Below are positions 27,248 to 36,679 of a DNA stretch of 55,788 nt, one piece after another. Source of the DNA: Thermoleophilia bacterium. Lineage in GTDB: Bacteria > Actinomycetota > Thermoleophilia > Gaiellales > Gaiellaceae. The DNA is taken from positions 1 through 55,788 of the forward strand of contig JAHDVS010000013.1 of the NCBI GenBank assembly GCA_023382435.1. Direction: 5' to 3'. The notes under the pieces are model-generated. The model saw nothing but the letters and a program-made list of their open reading frames with translations, was not told the DNA's origin and did no database searches. The position numbers and the translations under genes are program-made. Numbering within the stretch: position 1 is the first letter of the stretch; each line of letters begins with the position of its first letter.

Positions 27248-27284
27248 TGTTGAGGGGTCTGACCCCGGGTCAGACCCCTCAACA
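27248..27284. repeat. Palindrome TGTTGAGGGGTCTGACCC and its complement
   Basis: A perfect 18-bp inverted repeat (27248-27265 and 27267-27284) with a single central base. Outer parts are doubled as direct repeats: ATTGTTGAGG twice on the left and GACCCCTCAACA twice on the right. It lies between the convergent RTX-like and nadA genes. It could act as a terminator or be an intergenic repeat unit; no second copy occurs in the window. Confidence 0.7.
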
Positions 27285-27306
27285 GACCCCTCAACACGGA
27301 ATCGAC

Positions 27307-27334
27307 GTAGGGGCGGGTCATGACCCGCCCCTAC
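27307..27334. repeat. GTAGGGGCGGGTCA palindromic repeat overlapping the nadA stop
   Basis: A perfect 28-bp palindrome with half-site GTAGGGGCGGGTCA. Its minus-strand TAG (27331-27333) is the nadA stop codon. It belongs to the dispersed family also found at 112, 35075, 38785, 40670 and 40749. It could also serve as the nadA terminator. Confidence 0.8.
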
Positions 27335-28284
27335 CCGGTCTGCACCATCCGCTCGAGCGCGAGGCGGGCGCGCGCGGCGACGTCCGGCGGCACCGTCACC
27401 TCGTGGCGCAGGTCGCGCAGCGAGTCGCGCAGCTTCTCGAGCGTGATCATCTTCATGAAGCGGCAGATCGCCTCCTCGGAGACCGCCTCGAAGCGCTTGC
27501 CGGGCGCCTCCTTGCGCAAGCGGTGCAGGATCCCCGTCTCGGTCGCGACGAGGAAGCGCTGCTTCGGCGAGTCGTTCGCGAAGCGGATCATGCCCTCCGT
27601 CGAGAGGATGTGCGTGGTCTCGTTCCCGAACGCCATGCACTGGCTCGCGCAGCCGCACTCCGGGTGCACGAGCAGCTCCGCGTCGGGCGCGTCGGCCTGC
27701 CAGCGCTCGATGTCCGCGGGACGGATGCCGGCGTGGACGTGGCACTCGCCCATCCAGATCGTCAGCCGCCGCCCGGTCACGCGCTCGACCCAGAGGCCGA
27801 GGTAGAGGTCGGGCAGGAACAGGATCTCGCGGTCGGCCGGAACTGACTCGACCACCGCCTTTGCGTTCCCCGACGTGCAGCAGTAGTCCGACTCGGCTTT
27901 CACCTCGGCGCTCGTGTTCACGTAGGAGACGACGACCGCGGCGGGATGCTGGGCCTTCCAGGCGCGCAGCTGCTCGGCCGTGATCGAGTCCGCGAGCGAG
28001 CAGCCCGCGTCGAGGTCGGGCAGGAGCACCGTCTTCTCCGGCGAGAGGATCGCCGCGGTCTCCGCCATGAAGTGGACGCCGCAGAACGCGATCACGGGCG
28101 CATCGGTGCGGGCGCCCTCCCGCGCGAGCCCGAGCGAGTCCCCGACGAAGTGGGCAACGTCCTGGACCTCCGGCACCTGATAGTTGTGGGCGAGGATGAC
28201 CGCGTCCCGTAGGCGCGCGAGCTCCCGCACCTCCTCCTGGAGCTCGTCGACGGAGCTGGCGATGGGTGTGGCAGAGACGGTCAC
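27331..28284 (-). CDS. nadA: Quinolinate synthase
   Basis: A 317-residue [4Fe-4S] enzyme that condenses iminoaspartate with dihydroxyacetone phosphate to quinolinate in de novo NAD synthesis. Family motifs: ILAHNYQVPEVQDVAHFVGDS, FCGVHFMAETAAILSP, VNTSAEVKAESDYCCTSGNA and HPECGC; three conserved cysteines suitable for the cluster are present. The GTG at 28284 is preceded by GGAGGT with a 6-nt spacer and overlaps the nadC stop (GTGA). Last gene of nadBCA. Confidence 0.94.
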   Translation of the reverse strand: MTVSATPIASSVDELQEEVRELARLRDAVILAHNYQVPEVQDVAHFVGDSLGLAREGARTDAPVIAFCGVHFMAETAAILSPEKTVLLPDLDAGCSLADSITAEQLRAWKAQHPAAVVVSYVNTSAEVKAESDYCCTSGNAKAVVESVPADREILFLPDLYLGLWVERVTGRRLTIWMGECHVHAGIRPADIERWQADAPDAELLVHPECGCASQCMAFGNETTHILSTEGMIRFANDSPKQRFLVATETGILHRLRKEAPGKRFEAVSEEAICRFMKMITLEKLRDSLRDLRHEVTVPPDVAARARLALERMVQTG

Positions 28285-29105
28285 GGCAGGACCTCCATGG
28301 AGACGTCGAGCGCGCGCGCGGAGTGCGTGAGCGCGCCCGCGGAGATGAAGTCGACCCCGGTCTCGGCGATCTCCCGCACCGTCTGGAGGGAGACGCCGCC
28401 CGAGGCCTCGAGCGTGGCGCGGCCGGCGGCGAGGCGAACAGCCTCCGCCAGTCCGGCCGGCGGCATGTTGTCGAGCAGGATCCGCTCGGCGCCGGCCGCG
28501 AGGGCCTCGCGCACCTGATCGAGCGTGTCGGCCTCGATCTCGACGGGCAGGTCGGGCCGGGCGGCGCGCAGGCGCTCGACTGCCCCGTCGATACCGCCGA
28601 GGAGCGCGAGGTGGTTGTCCTTGACGAGGATCGCGTCGTGGAGTCCGAGCCGGTGGTTTCGGCCGCCGCCGCAGCGGACCGCCTCCTTCTCGAGCGCCCG
28701 CAGGCCGGGCGTTGTCTTGCGGGTATCGAGGATCACGGCGCCTGTGCCCTCGACGGCATCGACGAAGCTGCGCGTCAGCGTCGCGACCCCGCAGAGGCGG
28801 CCGAGCAGGTTGAGCGCCGTGCGCTCGCCCGTGAGGAGCGCCCGGGCCGGACCCTCGAGCCGCGCGATCGCGGCCGGCACCGCGTCGATCCGCTCGCCTT
28901 CGGCGGCGAGCCGCTCGAAGCGGACGGACTGGTCGAGCTGGGCGAACACCTCCTCGACCGCATCGAGGCCGCAGACGACGCCGGCCTCCTTCAGGCGGAT
29001 CTCAGCGCGTGCCGCGACGCCCGGCGAAAACAGCGCGTCCGCCGTCACGTCGCCGGGTCCGACGTCCTCGGCGAGCGCAGCCCGTACGACCTCGGCGACG
29101 TTCAC
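28281..29105 (-). CDS. nadC: Nicotinate-nucleotide pyrophosphorylase (quinolinate phosphoribosyltransferase)
   Basis: A 274-residue enzyme converting quinolinate and PRPP to nicotinate mononucleotide, CO2 and pyrophosphate. Visible: EDVGPGDVTADAL, LNLLGRLCGVATLT, DTRKTTPGLRALEKEAVRCG, HRLGLHDAILVKDNH, and the C-terminal EASGGVSLQTVREIAETGVD with ISAGALTHS. The GTG at 29105 overlaps the nadB stop by 4 bp. Middle gene of nadBCA, repressed in related systems by NrtR. Confidence 0.94.
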   Translation of the reverse strand: MNVAEVVRAALAEDVGPGDVTADALFSPGVAARAEIRLKEAGVVCGLDAVEEVFAQLDQSVRFERLAAEGERIDAVPAAIARLEGPARALLTGERTALNLLGRLCGVATLTRSFVDAVEGTGAVILDTRKTTPGLRALEKEAVRCGGGRNHRLGLHDAILVKDNHLALLGGIDGAVERLRAARPDLPVEIEADTLDQVREALAAGAERILLDNMPPAGLAEAVRLAAGRATLEASGGVSLQTVREIAETGVDFISAGALTHSARALDVSMEVLP

Positions 29106-30496
29106 GGCCAGCGCTCGAGTACCGGCTCGCGGCCGACGCGGTGGACGACGTGGACGAGCAGGGCGGGATCCTCTGCGGGATGGTCGACCCGGAAGTGGCT
29201 GCCCCGGCTCTCCGCCCGCACGAGCGCCGACTCGGCGACGAGCCGGGCGAGCAGGTGCGGGGCGGAGCGCAGCCGCTCGAGCCCGGCGGCGTCGCGGACG
29301 AGGCCGGCGTCCTGCCAGAGCGCGCGGCGCAGCGCTGGCGTGACGGGCTCGGGAGCGACCGGCTCCGGGGCGGGCGCGAGCCGCGGCGGGAGCCCCGGCT
29401 CGGCAAGACCGGCGAGCGCGGCGCGGCGTCCGAACACGAGGCATTCGAGCAGCGAGTTGGACGCAAGCCGGTTCGCCCCGTGCAGGCCGGTGCAGGCGCA
29501 CTCGCCGGCCGCGTACAGACCCGACACCTCCGTGCGTCCGTCGAGGTCGGTGCCGATGCCGCCCATGGTGTAGTGCGCGGCCGGGGTGACCGGGATCGGC
29601 GCGGCGGACGGGTCGAAGCCGGCGTCAGCGAGCTTCTCCATCAACGCGGGGAAGCGGCTTTGGTCGACGGGGCGGAGGTCGAGCACGACGCTGCCGCGCT
29701 CGTCGATCGCGCGCGCGACGACATCGCGCGGCGCCAGCTCGTCGGTGAACCGCCGCCCCTCGCCGTCCAGGAGCAGCGCACCCTCGCCGCGCAATGCCTC
29801 CGAGAGGAGCAGCCCGTTTCCCGCGACGACGGTCGGGTGGAACTGGACGAACTCGAGGTCGGCCAGCGCGGCACCGGCCCGGTAGGCCATCGCCACGCCC
29901 TCGCCGACGGTCCCGGGCGGGTTCGTCGTGCGCTCCCAGAGGGCAGCCATGCCTCCGGTGGCGAGCACGACCGCGCGCCCGGCAACGGTCCCGGAGTCGG
30001 TCTGCACGCCGACGCAGCGGCCGCTCTCCGTCCAGAGCCCCGCGACCCGGCGGTCGAGCACGTCGATGCCCGGATGGTCGAGGACGCGCCCGGCGAGCAC
30101 GCTCGCGATCCGCTCGCCGGTGGCCCCGCCGCCCGCGTGGACGATCCGCCGGCGCGAGTGACCGCCCTCCAGCCCGAGCCCCTCGTCGAACTCGACCCCG
30201 AGGTCGACCAGGTCGACGATGCGGGCAGCGGCCTCCCGCGTCAGCACCTCGGTCGCGGCCGGGCTCGAGAGCCCGCGGCCGGCGCGCAGCGTGTCCTCCG
30301 CGTGGAGAGCGGGGGAGTCGTCGGCTCCGACCGCCGCTGCCACGCCGCCCTGGGCGTGCCAGCTCGACGTGGCGCGCGGGGAGCCGCGCGAGACGACCGC
30401 CACCCGGCCCTCGCCCGCGGCGCAGAGCGCTGCGAACAGGCCGGCGATCCCGCCGCCGACGACGACCAGATCGTAGCGAGGCTCTCGGCGTGTCAT
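29102..30496 (-). CDS. nadB: L-aspartate oxidase
   Basis: A 464-residue FAD enzyme oxidising L-aspartate to iminoaspartate, first step of NAD synthesis. The dinucleotide-binding motif VVVGGGIAGLFAAL is near the N-terminus; HAQGGVAAAVG, ATGGMAALWERTTNPPGTVG, LEFVQFHPT, AAHYTMGGIGTD and GLYAAGECACTGLHGANRLASNSLLE follow as in NadB. It is slightly short in the C-terminal helical domain. CAGGAG is immediately next to the ATG at 30496, an unusually tight spacing; see the mini-ORF at 30493-30507. Divergent from nrtR. Confidence 0.94.
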   Translation of the reverse strand: MTRREPRYDLVVVGGGIAGLFAALCAAGEGRVAVVSRGSPRATSSWHAQGGVAAAVGADDSPALHAEDTLRAGRGLSSPAATEVLTREAAARIVDLVDLGVEFDEGLGLEGGHSRRRIVHAGGGATGERIASVLAGRVLDHPGIDVLDRRVAGLWTESGRCVGVQTDSGTVAGRAVVLATGGMAALWERTTNPPGTVGEGVAMAYRAGAALADLEFVQFHPTVVAGNGLLLSEALRGEGALLLDGEGRRFTDELAPRDVVARAIDERGSVVLDLRPVDQSRFPALMEKLADAGFDPSAAPIPVTPAAHYTMGGIGTDLDGRTEVSGLYAAGECACTGLHGANRLASNSLLECLVFGRRAALAGLAEPGLPPRLAPAPEPVAPEPVTPALRRALWQDAGLVRDAAGLERLRSAPHLLARLVAESALVRAESRGSHFRVDHPAEDPALLVHVVHRVGREPVLERWP

Positions 30497-30507
30497 CTCC
30501 TGCGCAT
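30493..30507 (-). CDS. Possible leaderless four-codon ORF overlapping nadB start
   Basis: On the minus strand TAAACT (30515-30520) ends 7 nt before an ATG at 30507 that opens the frame M-R-R-R-stop. Its TGA overlaps the nadB ATG (ATGA). If the transcript starts at this ATG, a leaderless ribosome would terminate exactly at the nadB start and could re-initiate there. The alternative is that this is simply a short 5' leader carrying the CAGGAG motif. Confidence 0.3.
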   Translation of the reverse strand: MRRR

Positions 30508-30510
30508 CCG

Positions 30511-30556
30511 TGCTAGTTTACGACCATGAAGCGAAAACCTGAACTAGAGTCTAGCA
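30511..30556. promoter_or_regulatory. Shared nadB/nrtR promoter with candidate NrtR operators
   Basis: Only 29 bp separate the nadB and nrtR starts. TAGTTT (30514-30519) lies 6 nt before the nrtR ATG; the complementary TAAACT (30515-30520) is the nadB -10. TGCTAG (30511-30516) and CTAGCA (30551-30556) form a distant inverted repeat, and CTAGAGTCTAG (30544-30554) is a palindrome within the first codons of nrtR. TAGTT and AACTA arms (30514 and 30542) also pair. These are candidate NrtR sites; the actual box is not proven. Confidence 0.5.
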
Positions 30557-31251
30557 CGGCCGTTCCGGCACCGGCGGGCCCGGCGCACGCGACGCTCGCC
30601 GTGGTGCTCCAGGTCAGGGGCGAGAGGCTGCGGGTGCTGCTCTGGCAGCGGGCGAAGGAGCCCCACGCCGGCCTCTGGGCGCTTCCGGGCGGGTATCTCG
30701 CCCCGGGGGAGACGCTCGAGGCGTCGATCCGCCGCCATCTCGCCGCGAAGGTGGACGTACGCGAGCTCTCGCACCTCGAGCAGCTCGAGACGCTGTCCGG
30801 CCCCGGCCGTCATCCCGCCGAGTGGCAGCTTGCCACCGCCTACCTGGGGCTGGTTCCCACGGACGTCGATCCGGCTCTGCCCGCCGATACCCGCTGGCAC
30901 CCGCTCGACGAGCTGCCGCAGCTCGCGTTCGACCACGCCGCGATCGTGCCGGCCGGGCGGGAGCGGCTGCGCGCGAAGCTCTCCTACACGAACATCGGCT
31001 TCGCGCTCGCGCCCGCCGAGTTCACGATCTCCGAGCTACGGGATCTGTACGTGGCCGCGCTCGGCCACGAGGTGTCCGCGACGAACCTCCAGCGGATCCT
31101 CGTGCGCCGCCGCCTGCTCGAGCCGACCGGCGGCCGGCGCGAGCCCGGCCGCGTCGGCGGCCGGCCGGCGGCGCTGTTTCGCTTCCGCCTGCACCGGCTC
31201 GAGGTGACCGACCAGTTCGCCGTCCTGCGCCCACCGGGCCGGGGCGGCTGA
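30526..31251 (+). CDS. nrtR: NrtR, Nudix-related transcriptional regulator of NAD synthesis
   Basis: A 241-residue repressor with an N-terminal Nudix-fold domain (about 22-150) and a C-terminal winged helix (about 155-235; SYTNIGFALAPAEFTISELRDLY, then the DNA-contact segment GGRPAALFRF). The Nudix box GGYLAPGETLEASIRRHLAA lacks the REUXEE glutamates needed for pyrophosphatase activity, as in regulators of this family that sense ADP-ribose or related metabolites. Divergent from nadBCA, which it is expected to repress. The first ~20 residues are poorly conserved and overlap the putative operator; the ATG at 30526 is 6 nt after TAGTTT. Confidence 0.9.
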   Translation: MKRKPELESSTAVPAPAGPAHATLAVVLQVRGERLRVLLWQRAKEPHAGLWALPGGYLAPGETLEASIRRHLAAKVDVRELSHLEQLETLSGPGRHPAEWQLATAYLGLVPTDVDPALPADTRWHPLDELPQLAFDHAAIVPAGRERLRAKLSYTNIGFALAPAEFTISELRDLYVAALGHEVSATNLQRILVRRRLLEPTGGRREPGRVGGRPAALFRFRLHRLEVTDQFAVLRPPGRGG

Positions 31252-31299
31252 TACGGCATGTTGGGGAGCGGAACTACAGGGGAAACCGAGGGTGGTCGA

Positions 31300-31319
31300 T
31301 ATACTCGCGGGAGAAGGAG
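31300..31319 (+). promoter_or_regulatory. Promoter -10 and RBS of the vapBC-like module
   Basis: TATACT (31300-31305) is a near-consensus -10; no convincing -35 is seen 17 bp upstream. AAGGAG (31314-31319) is a good ribosome-binding site 9 nt before the antitoxin ATG at 31329. Unlike most promoters in the window this one leaves room for a 5' leader. Confidence 0.55.
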
Positions 31320-31328
31320 CTACTGCTC

Positions 31329-31547
31329 ATGGCAACGCGAAAGACCACAGTCGAAGTCGACGAGCGGGAGTTGAGCGAGGCCGCGCGGAATCTCGGCACG
31401 CGCGGAATCAAGGAAACGGTCAACTCCGCGCTGAGGGACGTCAACCGGCGGGCTGCCCTGAGCAGGGCTGCATCCTACGTGCGTGAGGGCAGGCTGCGGC
31501 TTCCCGACGAGACCATCTGGGCGCGCTGGCGCGAGCCGCGAGGGTAG
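31329..31547 (+). CDS. VapB-type antitoxin
   Basis: A 72-residue protein of the VapB/DUF2191-like antitoxin group. The start MATRKTTVEVDERELSEAAR is the short beta-strand plus helix of a ribbon-helix-helix DNA-binding domain; the tail (LPDETIWARWREPRG) would wrap into the toxin. It stops 6 bp before a PIN-domain gene, the typical vapBC order. Such antitoxins bind and silence the RNase and repress their own promoter. Confidence 0.82.
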   Translation: MATRKTTVEVDERELSEAARNLGTRGIKETVNSALRDVNRRAALSRAASYVREGRLRLPDETIWARWREPRG

Positions 31548-31553
31548 CGCTCG

Positions 31554-32033
31554 GTGCCGCTCTACCTGGCTGATTCCTCGATCTGGCTGGGCGCGAGGAA
31601 GTGGCGGGGCACGTACCTACCCGAGCTCCTCGGCGAGCGGCTCGCGGCCGACGAGATTGCCACCTGCATTCCCGTTGCGCTGGAGGTGTTGACCGGCCCT
31701 GCCAGCGCTGCAGAGCTCGACGAGGACTGGCAGGCCGTGTGGCGCCACCTGCGGTGGCTACCGGTTGGGGAGAGCGTCATGGATCGCGCGTTCGAGCTGC
31801 TGAAGAACCTGGCGCGGTCGAGTGCGGGCGCTCATCGGCGGCGTCCGATCGACTACATGGTCGCGGCATGTGCCGAGGCAGCGGGAGGCGACGTCGTGCT
31901 CTGGCACTGGGATCGCGATCTGGCCGTCATTTGCGATCACGCGCGAATAGCGCACGAACCCGAGCACGAGCGTGCCATCGCGGCAGGCATCAATGTCGAG
32001 CCAGGTGGCAGGAGACGGGGTAGCTCCGCGTGA
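31554..32033 (+). CDS. VapC-type PIN-domain toxin
   Basis: A 159-residue PIN ribonuclease candidate. The first acidic residue is in LADSSIWLG, a conserved Glu lies in CIPVALEVLTG, and the C-terminal acidic cluster is in RPIDYMVAACAEAAGGDVVLWHWDRDLAVI; these form the Mg-binding site. VapC toxins cleave tRNA or rRNA. Slightly long because of a C-terminal tail (from about residue 140) with no PIN features. GTG start 6 bp after the antitoxin. Its 3' end is convergent with trpA. Confidence 0.86.
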   Translation: MPLYLADSSIWLGARKWRGTYLPELLGERLAADEIATCIPVALEVLTGPASAAELDEDWQAVWRHLRWLPVGESVMDRAFELLKNLARSSAGAHRRRPIDYMVAACAEAAGGDVVLWHWDRDLAVICDHARIAHEPEHERAIAAGINVEPGGRRRGSSA

Positions 32034-32069
32034 GGAGCGGGCGTGCTCCGCGCCGCGTCGCCCGGCCCC

Positions 32070-32767
32070 TCAGACCGCGTCGATCGCCGCGCGGAGCGAC
32101 GCGACGAAGGCGCGCAGGCCGTCCGGACCGGACTCGTCGGCGACCTGGATCGCGCGGCTGCCGACGACGATCCCGTCCGCGATCGCGGCGGCCGCGGCCG
32201 CCTGCTCGCGGGTGCCGATCCCGAAGCCGGCGTAGAGCGGTACATCGGTGACCGCGCGGGCGCGCTCGACGAGCTCGGGGAGCTGGCTCGAGAGCGCCGA
32301 CCGCGCCCCGGTCGTCCCGGTCACCGTGACGAGGTAGAGCCAGCCGTCCGTGTGCTCCGCCGCGAGGCGGATCCGCTCGGAAGGGGTGGTGGGGGCGACG
32401 AGCTGCACCCGGGGCAGCTCGGGGTGGGCCTCGATCGGGAGGTCGGCGACGATGAACCCGGTCGCGCCGGCGGCGTGCGCGTCGTCTCGGAAGCGCTCGT
32501 AGCCGTACGCCTCGAGCAGCGACGCGTACGTCATCGGGACGAGCGGCACCGCCACGCGGCGGCGGCACTCGGCCAGGCAGTCGAGACACGCGCGGGTGCG
32601 CATGCCGGCCGCGAGCGCCCGCTCACCCGCGAGCCGGATCACGGGCCCGTCGGCGAGCGGGTCGGAGAACGGGAAGCCGAGCTCGAGCAGGTCGGCGCCG
32701 CCCGCGACGGCCGCCTCGGCGAGCTCGGGCGTCTCGGCGCCCGCCATCAGGTAGATCGAGAGCCGCT

Positions 32768-32771
<4 letters not shown>
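32070..32771 (-). CDS. trpA: Tryptophan synthase alpha chain
   Basis: A 233-residue TIM barrel that cleaves indole-3-glycerol phosphate to indole and glyceraldehyde 3-phosphate and channels indole to TrpB. Conserved [19 protein letters not shown] contains the catalytic Glu and Asp; the phosphate loop appears as [11 protein letters not shown]. Shorter than the ~265 residues usual, mainly through a reduced N-terminus. The GTG at 32771 overlaps the trpB stop. Last gene of the operon. Confidence 0.94.
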
Positions 32772-33894
<1,123 letters not shown>

Positions 33895-33898
<4 letters not shown>

Positions 33899-35052
33899 GC
33901 GCGTACCGCCTCCACGAATGCTCGAATCCTGTCTCGGTCCTTGATCCCCGGCGCCGTCTCGAGGCTTCTCGCCGCGTCGACCGCCCAGGGACGGGCGGCG
34001 TCGATCGCGGCGCGCACGTTCTCCGGCCCGAGCCCGCCCGCGAGCACGATCCGCCCGGGACGCCCGGCGGCGCGCCGCCAGTGGCTTTCGTCCTCGCCGA
34101 GCCAGGGCAGGTCGACGACCTCGGCCACCGGCTGGCCGTCCCGGTAGAGAACGGCGTCGCGGGCGCGGTGGCCGTTCTCCTCGGCGTAGAGCTGGACGAG
34201 GTCGGCCTCGCTCGGCTGCGGGCTGCCGACGAAGACGGCGACCGAGAGCATCGTCTCGGGTACCGCCAGCACGGCGGGGGCGCGGCGCGGCGTGTCGGCG
34301 AGGATGAAGCCGGCCAGGTCCGCTCCGGCCTCGGCCGCGGCGGCCACGTCCTCCTCGCGGGTGAGCCCGCAGATCTTGACGAGCGGGCGCCGGAGCAGCC
34401 CGGCGAGCTTCGCCCCGGGGTCGGCGGCTCGCATCAGGGCCGAGCCGACGAGGATCGCCTCGGCGCCGGCGAGCTCCGCTGCGGCCCCCTGGGCGCGATT
34501 CTCGATCCCGCTCTCGGCGACGACGACCCGGTCGCGCGGCGCCGCCGCGACCAGCTCGAGCTGGCGGGCCCGGTCGATCCGGAGCGTCGAGAGGTCGCGC
34601 GCGTTCACCCCGATCGGGTCGGCTCCGAGCGCGACGGCCCGCTCGAGCTCGGCCGCGTCGTGGGCCTCGACGAGCGTGTCGAGGCCGAGCTCGTCGGCGA
34701 AGGCGCGAAGCCGCACGGCGCCCGCGTCGTCGAGGTCGCGTAGCAGCAGGAGCACGGCGTCCGCGCCGGCCTCCTTCGCCGTGCGCAGGTCGTCCTCGCC
34801 GGTGAAGAAGCCCTTGGCGAGGAGCGGCAGGCGCGTGGCCGCCCGCGCGGCTCGCAGGTCGTCCCAGGAGCCGCCGAAGCGCTCGCGGTCGACGAGGATC
34901 GAGACGGCGCCGGCACCGGCGCTCTCGTAGGCGCCGGCGAGGGCGGCCGGGTCGGCGTCGGGTCGCAGGTCGCCCGCGGAGGGGGAGCGGCGCTTGACCT
35001 CGGCGATCGCGGCGAGGTCCGGCCCGGCGAGCGCGTCGCGGAAGCGCCCCAT
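33895..35052 (-). CDS. trpC: Bifunctional indole-3-glycerol phosphate synthase / phosphoribosylanthranilate isomerase
   Basis: A 385-residue two-barrel fusion. Residues about 1-215 are TrpC ([42 protein letters not shown]); residues about 220-385 are TrpF ([22 protein letters not shown], then [10 protein letters not shown] and the C-terminal [14 protein letters not shown]). It catalyses two consecutive steps, isomerisation and ring closure. TrpC-TrpF fusions in this order are known from enterobacteria and some actinobacteria. Its ATG shares one base with the trpD stop. Confidence 0.93.
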
Positions 35053-36110
35053 CAGCGAGCCTCTCCGTCGCTCCGTAGGGGCCGGACCTGTCCGGCCCGC
35101 TCGCCCCGCGAGAACGCGACAAGCTCCTCCAGCCGAGCGGCCGCAGCGCCGGAGTCGAGCGCCTCGTGCGCCAGCGCGAGCCCCTCGCGCAGGTCGCGCG
35201 CGTGGCCGGCCGCGGCGATCGCGCCGGCCGCGTTCAGGGCGACCGCGTCGCGCTTCGGCCCGCGGGCGCCCGCGAAGATCTCCCTGATCGCGCGGGCGTT
35301 CTCGGCCGGCGAGTCGCCCGCGAGCGCCGAGGGGGCGCAGCGGGGGATCCCGAGCTCGAGCGGGTCGAGCTCGCGCCGGGTGACCGAGCCGCCGGCGACC
35401 TCGCAGACGAGGTTCGGCCCGGTGGGGGAGAGCTCGTCGATCCCGTCGGCTCCGTGGACGACGAACGCGCGCTCCGCCCCGAGCTGGGCGAGCACGGCGG
35501 CGATCGTCGGCACCAGCTCGGGGTCGTAGACGCCGACCACCTGGGCCCGCGCCCCGGCAGGATTCGTGAGCGGCCCGAGCACGTTGAAGACGGTGCGCGT
35601 GCCCAGCTCCCGCCTGACCGGGGCGGCGTGGCGCATCGCGGGGTGATGGGACGGCGCGAACAGGAAACCGAAGCCGAGCTCGTCGATCGAGCGCTCGATC
35701 CGCTCGGCGGGCTGCTCGAGCTCGAAGCCGAGCGCCTCGAGCACGTCCGCCGAGCCCGACGCCGACGAGACGGCCCGGTTCCCGTGCTTGGCGACGCCGG
35801 CACCCGCGGCCGCGGCGAGGAGCGCGGCCGCGGTCGAGATGTTGAACGTACGGGCGCCGTCGCCGCCCGTACCGGCGGTGTCGACGAGGTCGCGGCGCCG
35901 CGGGCTGACCGCGAGCACGTGCGCGCGCATCGCCTCGGCGCAGCCCGCGATCTCGTCGGGCGTCTCCCGCTTCAGCCGCAGCGCGACCAGGAACGCGCCG
36001 ATCTGGGCCGGGGTCGCCTCGCCCTCCATGATCTGGTCCATGACCGCGCGCGCCTCGGCGCGGCCGAGGTCGCGCCCGTCGAGGAGCCGGGCGAGCGTGG
36101 CCTGGATCAC
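35052..36110 (-). CDS. trpD: Anthranilate phosphoribosyltransferase
   Basis: A 352-residue enzyme attaching phosphoribose from PRPP to anthranilate. The PRPP-binding [17 protein letters not shown] and [21 protein letters not shown] motifs and [27 protein letters not shown] are typical. The last ~15 codons (from RAGQVRPLR on) are encoded by a copy of the dispersed palindromic repeat at 35075-35100, so the C-terminal tail is probably not part of the ancestral protein (inference). The GTG/ATG start overlaps the trpG stop. Confidence 0.94.
   Translation of the reverse strand: MIQATLARLLDGRDLGRAEARAVMDQIMEGEATPAQIGAFLVALRLKRETPDEIAGCAEAMRAHVLAVSPRRRDLVDTAGTGGDGARTFNISTAAALLAAAAGAGVAKHGNRAVSSASGSADVLEALGFELEQPAERIERSIDELGFGFLFAPSHHPAMRHAAPVRRELGTRTVFNVLGPLTNPAGARAQVVGVYDPELVPTIAAVLAQLGAERAFVVHGADGIDELSPTGPNLVCEVAGGSVTRRELDPLELGIPRCAPSALAGDSPAENARAIREIFAGARGPKRDAVALNAAGAIAAAGHARDLREGLALAHEALDSGAAAARLEELVAFSRGERAGQVRPLRSDGEAR
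35075..35100. repeat. Palindromic repeat copy inside the trpD 3' end
   Basis: GTAGGGGCCGGACC and its near-complement CTGTCCGGCCCGC form a copy of the window's dispersed palindrome. It is read as coding sequence by trpD on the minus strand and lies just before the trpC start at 35052. In an mRNA it would form a hairpin close to the trpD-trpC junction. Confidence 0.75.
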
Positions 36111-36679
36111 CCGTCTGCCCCGTGGAGGAACCGGCGACCGAGCTCGGGCCCGAACGGGGTCAGCACCGACTCGGGGTGGAACTGGATCCCGTCGATCGGG
36201 TGCTCGCGGTGCCGGACCGCCATCACCTCGCCGTCCTCGGTGGTCGCGCAGACTTCGAGGCAGTCGGGGACGCGAACCGCGGCGAGCGAGTGGTAGCGGC
36301 CCGCCTCGAGCGGACTCGGCAGCCCGGCGAAGAGCCCGCGGCCGTCGTGGGCGACCGGGCTTGCCTTGCCGTGAACGAGCCGCTTCGCCTGCCCGATCTC
36401 GCCGCCGAAAGCCTCGACGATCGCCTGGTGGCCGAGGCAGACGCCGAGCGTCGGCATCCGGGGGCCGAGCCGCCTGACGATCTCGATCGTCGCGCCGGAG
36501 TCGGCGGGTCGGCCGGGTCCCGGGGAGATCACGAGGTGGGTCGGCTCGAACGCCTCGGCGCCGTCCGCGTCGATGCGGTCGTTGCGGATCACGGTGACGT
36601 CGGCGCCGAGCTCCTGGAGCAGGTGCGCGAGGTTGTACGTGAAGCTGTCGTAGTTGTCGATCAGGAGCACGCGGCTCAT
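36107..36679 (-). CDS. trpG: Anthranilate synthase glutamine amidotransferase subunit
   Basis: A 190-residue class I glutamine amidotransferase delivering ammonia to TrpE. LLIDNYDSFTYNLAH and SPGPGRP near the start, the nucleophile in GVCLGHQAI, and the His-Glu pair in IQFHPESVLTPFG complete the triad. The ATG at 36679 overlaps the trpE stop (ATGA). It could also serve p-aminobenzoate synthesis, since no pabA is seen here. Confidence 0.95.
   Translation of the reverse strand: MSRVLLIDNYDSFTYNLAHLLQELGADVTVIRNDRIDADGAEAFEPTHLVISPGPGRPADSGATIEIVRRLGPRMPTLGVCLGHQAIVEAFGGEIGQAKRLVHGKASPVAHDGRGLFAGLPSPLEAGRYHSLAAVRVPDCLEVCATTEDGEVMAVRHREHPIDGIQFHPESVLTPFGPELGRRFLHGADG

Noticed and set aside
29106-29501. 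132-residue N-terminal extension of nadC
   Set aside because: The extension is antisense-like Arg/Ala-rich sequence lying over nadB in another frame; nadC family homology starts at the GTG at 29105, which overlaps the nadB stop as in other operon junctions here.
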